Positions 6,479 through 8,787 of a stretch of 8,787 bases of DNA are shown piece after piece. Every line of letters starts with the position of its first letter. Position 1 is the first letter of the stretch. This DNA is from an uncultured Acetatifactor sp. (GTDB taxonomy: Bacteria; Bacillota; Clostridia; Lachnospirales; Lachnospiraceae). The DNA lies in the NCBI GenBank assembly GCA_947631715.1, contig CANRMK010000088.1, positions 1 through 8,787 of the forward strand, read 5' to 3'. The notes below the pieces were generated by a model that had not been told where the DNA came from, did no database searches, and worked only from the letters and a program-made list of their open reading frames with translations. The position numbers were made by a program, and so were the translations under genes.

Positions 6479-8388
6479 GCCTCTTTTGATCCTTTTTTCT
6501 GCCGCCCGAAAGAGGGTCCCTTTTTCTTTGCGGCCGGCTTTTCCTCTATGACCGGTTCACTGACATATACGGCAATGCTTCTGGCCGGTACGCGCCGGAC
6601 CAGCTCTTCCCCCGGACTTTCCAGTCCCTTTTCCGATATTTCTTCCCTGTCTTCCGTAGAGAATACCTCTTTCCAGCAGGTTCCTTTCGGAGGCCTGGGA
6701 AGCGCCAGCTCATGGCTCTCCCAGTGCATGTTCACAGCCAGGTACAAAAGTCCGTCTCCCCCATCTGGGGCATATTTTTCGCACAGCATGATCCCCACAT
6801 GGCGGAAATAATTTTCCGTCTGAGGTCTCCAGGCATTCTGTCCGTGATAAGACAGATCCGGATAGCCGCAGGCCAAAGAATCCATCAGTCTCAGCGCCCT
6901 TTCGGGGTGCAGGATGGGATGCTGTCTTCTGAATTCTATCAATTTCTTCCAGAACTCCCATATCTCCCGGTTCTTTTCCACAAGCCTCCAGTCCAGCCAT
7001 GTGACGGAATTGTCCTGGCAGTAGGGATTGTTGTTGCCCTTCTGGGAGTTGCCGAACTCATCCCCCATAAAGATCAACGGCGTGGACTGGGACAGAAGAA
7101 GCATGCACATGGCATTTTTGATCTGTCTTATGCGGAGGCTGCGCACTTTCCCCCTGCGGGCAGCGCCCTCCTCCCCGCAGTTCCAGCTTCCGTTGTAATT
7201 GCTGCCGTCACGGTTATCCTCTCCGTTCGCCTCGTTGTGCTTGTAGTCATAGCTGACCAGGTCGGCAAGCGTGAATCCGTAATAATTTGTCAGATAATGG
7301 ATCTCTCCGGCCCTTTCCGGGATATGGCGCATGTGGTAGAGAAAGCTGTCCAGCATTCCCTCGTCCCCTTTCAGGAAACGGCGCATGTCGTAATACCAGC
7401 CATCGTTATACTCCGCAGCCTGGGGGTAAGCAGGATCCTGTCCATTTTGACAGATGCGGTCCGGATCAAAGTGATAATACCATAGCTTCGTGTCCGTCAG
7501 GGCATCATCCTGGGCCAGATCCTCCGCCGGCATGTCCTCCCCAAGCAGATGAAAGCCGTCCACATGGTACTCTAACACCCAGAAGCGCAGGATCTCCGGA
7601 ATCTCATTCCGCTTTACCTCGGCCGGAAAATACATCTGCATCACCAGCTCCATTCCGTTGGCATGGAGGGTCTTCACCAGCTCCTTGAATTCCACCGTCG
7701 GGTCTTCTCCGCCCGCATAGGCCGCTTTCGGCGCATAGTAAAAGCCCCTCTTGTAGCCCCAGTAGTTGAGCCTTTTCGGCCACAGGCCAGCCCCCGCCTC
7801 CCGGTCTATCCCATCCTGCAGCTCCTCCCCTGTCTGAAGCTCTGTAAATTCATAGGCCGGCTGCAACTCCAGGGTCGTAACGCCGATTTCTTTCAGATAG
7901 GGGACTTTCTCCGCGATTCCTGCGAACGTCCCCCGGTTCTTCACGCCGGATGAGCTGTGCCTGGTAAATCCTCTCACATGCATACAGTATACCAGAGCCC
8001 TGTCATAGGGAATCCTGGGACAACGGTCCCCGCCCCAGTCAAAATCCGATGTGAGGAAGCCTGCTTTCAGCTTTTCCACAGGCCTTTCTTTCCCATAGGC
8101 CGCCCTGCCCGGGAATACCCTGGCCCGCATGTCAGGCAGGATGCGGTCACCACAGTAAAACTGGTATGTGATCTCTGCGGGATTCAGGCCGGGAACATAT
8201 TTACAATAGATATTCCCTACCCGCTCTTCCTCTCCAAAGGGAAGCCTGTCCACTTTCCTGCCCGTCTTCCTGTCGAACAGCAGGATCCCGCACGGCTTCT
8301 GTCTGGATACGAACGCAAATCTGATGCCCTCAGCCTCCGGGTGGGCTCCCAAAGGATACGGTTTTCTGTCATAATTTATATTGAACAT
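6475..8388 (-). CDS. GlgX/isoamylase-like GH13 protein lacking catalytic residues
   Basis: A 637-residue protein built like glycogen debranching enzymes: an N-terminal CBM48-like beta domain beginning PYPLGA (10-15), a barrel with NYWGY (208-212), KHNEANGEDNRDG (383-395), SWNCG (401-405) and FMGDEFG (440-446), and a C-terminal beta domain. The four GH13 catalytic regions are altered. In region I the usual D, N and H are Q251, P255 and A256. Region II keeps VDGF, but the R and nucleophile D are H280 and L282. The region III acid/base E is Y305. The region IV HD is Y369-Y370. The protein is therefore expected not to cleave glucans, though it may bind glycogen. The last 21 residues are lysine-rich (8 K/R), which is unusual. 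The start at 8388 has GGAG 6 nt upstream; the frame is open to an ATG at 8415 with a poorer site. The frame is intact, so this is not a decayed gene. It is the first gene of a three-gene operon. Confidence 0.88.
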   Translation of the reverse strand: MFNINYDRKPYPLGAHPEAEGIRFAFVSRQKPCGILLFDRKTGRKVDRLPFGEEERVGNIYCKYVPGLNPAEITYQFYCGDRILPDMRARVFPGRAAYGKERPVEKLKAGFLTSDFDWGGDRCPRIPYDRALVYCMHVRGFTRHSSSGVKNRGTFAGIAEKVPYLKEIGVTTLELQPAYEFTELQTGEELQDGIDREAGAGLWPKRLNYWGYKRGFYYAPKAAYAGGEDPTVEFKELVKTLHANGMELVMQMYFPAEVKRNEIPEILRFWVLEYHVDGFHLLGEDMPAEDLAQDDALTDTKLWYYHFDPDRICQNGQDPAYPQAAEYNDGWYYDMRRFLKGDEGMLDSFLYHMRHIPERAGEIHYLTNYYGFTLADLVSYDYKHNEANGEDNRDGSNYNGSWNCGEEGAARRGKVRSLRIRQIKNAMCMLLLSQSTPLIFMGDEFGNSQKGNNNPYCQDNSVTWLDWRLVEKNREIWEFWKKLIEFRRQHPILHPERALRLMDSLACGYPDLSYHGQNAWRPQTENYFRHVGIMLCEKYAPDGGDGLLYLAVNMHWESHELALPRPPKGTCWKEVFSTEDREEISEKGLESPGEELVRRVPARSIAVYVSEPVIEEKPAAKKKGPSFGRQKKGSKEA

Positions 8389-8521
8389 TCTATGCTCCAT
8401 CCTCCGTGTCCCCATATTCCTAACATATCGTCAAAACACCTGGCGCCGCCGCTTCCTCTGGATCGGCGCACGCCGTCTTTGTATCTGCTGCGTCATAAAC
8501 GCAAAAGCGTCTTCTCCCACT

Positions 8522-8550
8522 ATTATAATCGAAACGCAGAAAAATCACAA
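8522..8550 (-). promoter_or_regulatory. Promoter of the GH13-like operon
   Basis: On the minus strand TTGTGA (8545-8550) is followed after 17 nt by a perfect TATAAT (8522-8527). Transcription would begin near 8515, leaving a leader of about 125 nt to the ATG at 8388. That leader is GC-rich and contains a small dyad (GCGCCG paired with CGGCGC) but nothing I recognise as a riboswitch. Confidence 0.65.
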
Positions 8551-8551
8551 G

Positions 8552-8579
8552 TTGACAAATAAAGAAAATGGACTATGAT
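8552..8579 (+). promoter_or_regulatory. Promoter of the lipoprotein gene
   Basis: A perfect TTGACA at 8552-8557 is followed after 16 nt by TATGAT at 8574-8579. The transcript would begin near 8586, about 33 nt before the ATG at 8619. Its -35 box lies 1 nt from the -35 box of the divergent minus-strand promoter. Confidence 0.7.
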
Positions 8580-8618
8580 ACGTTGTATGAGGCAGATATC
8601 TGTCCAAAAGGAGAGCTC

Positions 8619-8787
8619 ATGAAGAAAAAACACAGGTTCCATAAATCCCTTTTTGTCATGACACTTCTGTCATTTTTAATTGCAATACTGTCATCTTGCG
8701 GGATTTCAGGGCAGAAAGCGGTATCCGGAACGGTTCTTCCCACCCCGTCTGCGCTGCCTGCCGCCACCCCGGATTTCCCCCTTTCCA
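8619..8787 (+). CDS. Lipoprotein, N-terminal part (cut by window end)
   Basis: The first 56 codons of a gene running off the right edge. The start is clear: AAGGAG at 8608-8613, 5 nt before the ATG, itself downstream of a strong promoter. The product opens with a basic n-region MKKKHRFHK, a hydrophobic core LFVMTLLSFLIAIL and a lipobox LSSC with C27 as the lipidated residue, so it should be exported and anchored to the outer face of the membrane. After the cysteine comes a flexible Ser/Thr/Pro/Ala-rich linker (PTPSALPAATP), typical of Firmicute lipoproteins. The functional domain lies outside the window, so no activity can be assigned. It is divergent from the GH13-like operon. Confidence 0.85.
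   Translation, partial: MKKKHRFHKSLFVMTLLSFLIAILSSCGISGQKAVSGTVLPTPSALPAATPDFPLS

Noticed and set aside
6712..7485. Plus-strand open frame of 257 codons opposite the GH13-like gene
   Set aside because: Antisense shadow. The GH13-like reading is supported by many conserved motifs; this one has none.
8573..8767. Minus-strand open frame of 64 codons at the right end
   Set aside because: It overlaps the lipoprotein start on the other strand, which has a strong promoter, a ribosome site, a signal peptide and a lipobox.
1..8787. CRISPR array, tRNA, rRNA or a complete transposase gene
   Set aside because: No regularly spaced repeats, no tRNA-like cloverleaf sequence, no rRNA-like stretch and no transposase motif were seen.

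Overview
The window looks like chromosomal DNA of a GC-moderate anaerobic Firmicute, most likely Lachnospiraceae or close Clostridia. This rests on strong AGGAGG-type ribosome sites, short AT-rich promoter islands between GC-richer genes, and protein styles typical of that group (VanY-type carboxypeptidase beside tgt, a DUF5662-like protein, a Cys/Gly-rich small protein). It is an inference from sequence style; no search was run.

Layout. (1) Bases 1-80 are the inner part of one arm of a long-hairpin repeat. (2) Bases 111-2306, minus strand: vanY-like D,D-carboxypeptidase followed 3 nt later by tgt, probably one transcript. (3) Bases 2307-2771 hold no gene: an AT-rich stretch with a perfect dyad (2400-2418), a complete 201-bp MITE-like hairpin repeat (2451-2651), and a promoter with a perfect TATAAT. 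(4) Bases 2772-3875, plus strand: aroC, chorismate synthase. (5) Bases 3882-5382, minus strand: a lactonase-fold beta-propeller gene, then a small TerB-like gene that converges on aroC with only 6 nt between the stops. (6) Bases 5383-5575: a minus-strand promoter and two overlapping, mutually exclusive inverted repeats. (7) Bases 5576-8388, minus strand: three genes in tight order, a GH13/isoamylase-like protein, a DUF5662-like protein (ATGA overlap) and a Cys-rich small protein. (8) Bases 8416-8618: back-to-back divergent promoters. (9) Bases 8619-8787, plus strand: the first 56 codons of a lipoprotein cut by the window edge.

How the genes work together. tgt (queuosine tRNA modification), aroC (aromatic amino acid pathway) and the carboxypeptidase are ordinary housekeeping genes. 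The most unusual part is the 5576-8388 operon. Its first gene has the full frame of a GlgX/isoamylase-type GH13 protein, including the conserved stretch after region IV, but every recognisable catalytic position of regions I-IV is replaced. It therefore reads as an intact, apparently constrained pseudoenzyme, co-transcribed with a His/Asp-rich protein and a 14-cysteine peptide. The second notable feature is the hairpin repeat, present in two inverted copies that bracket the vanY-tgt pair.
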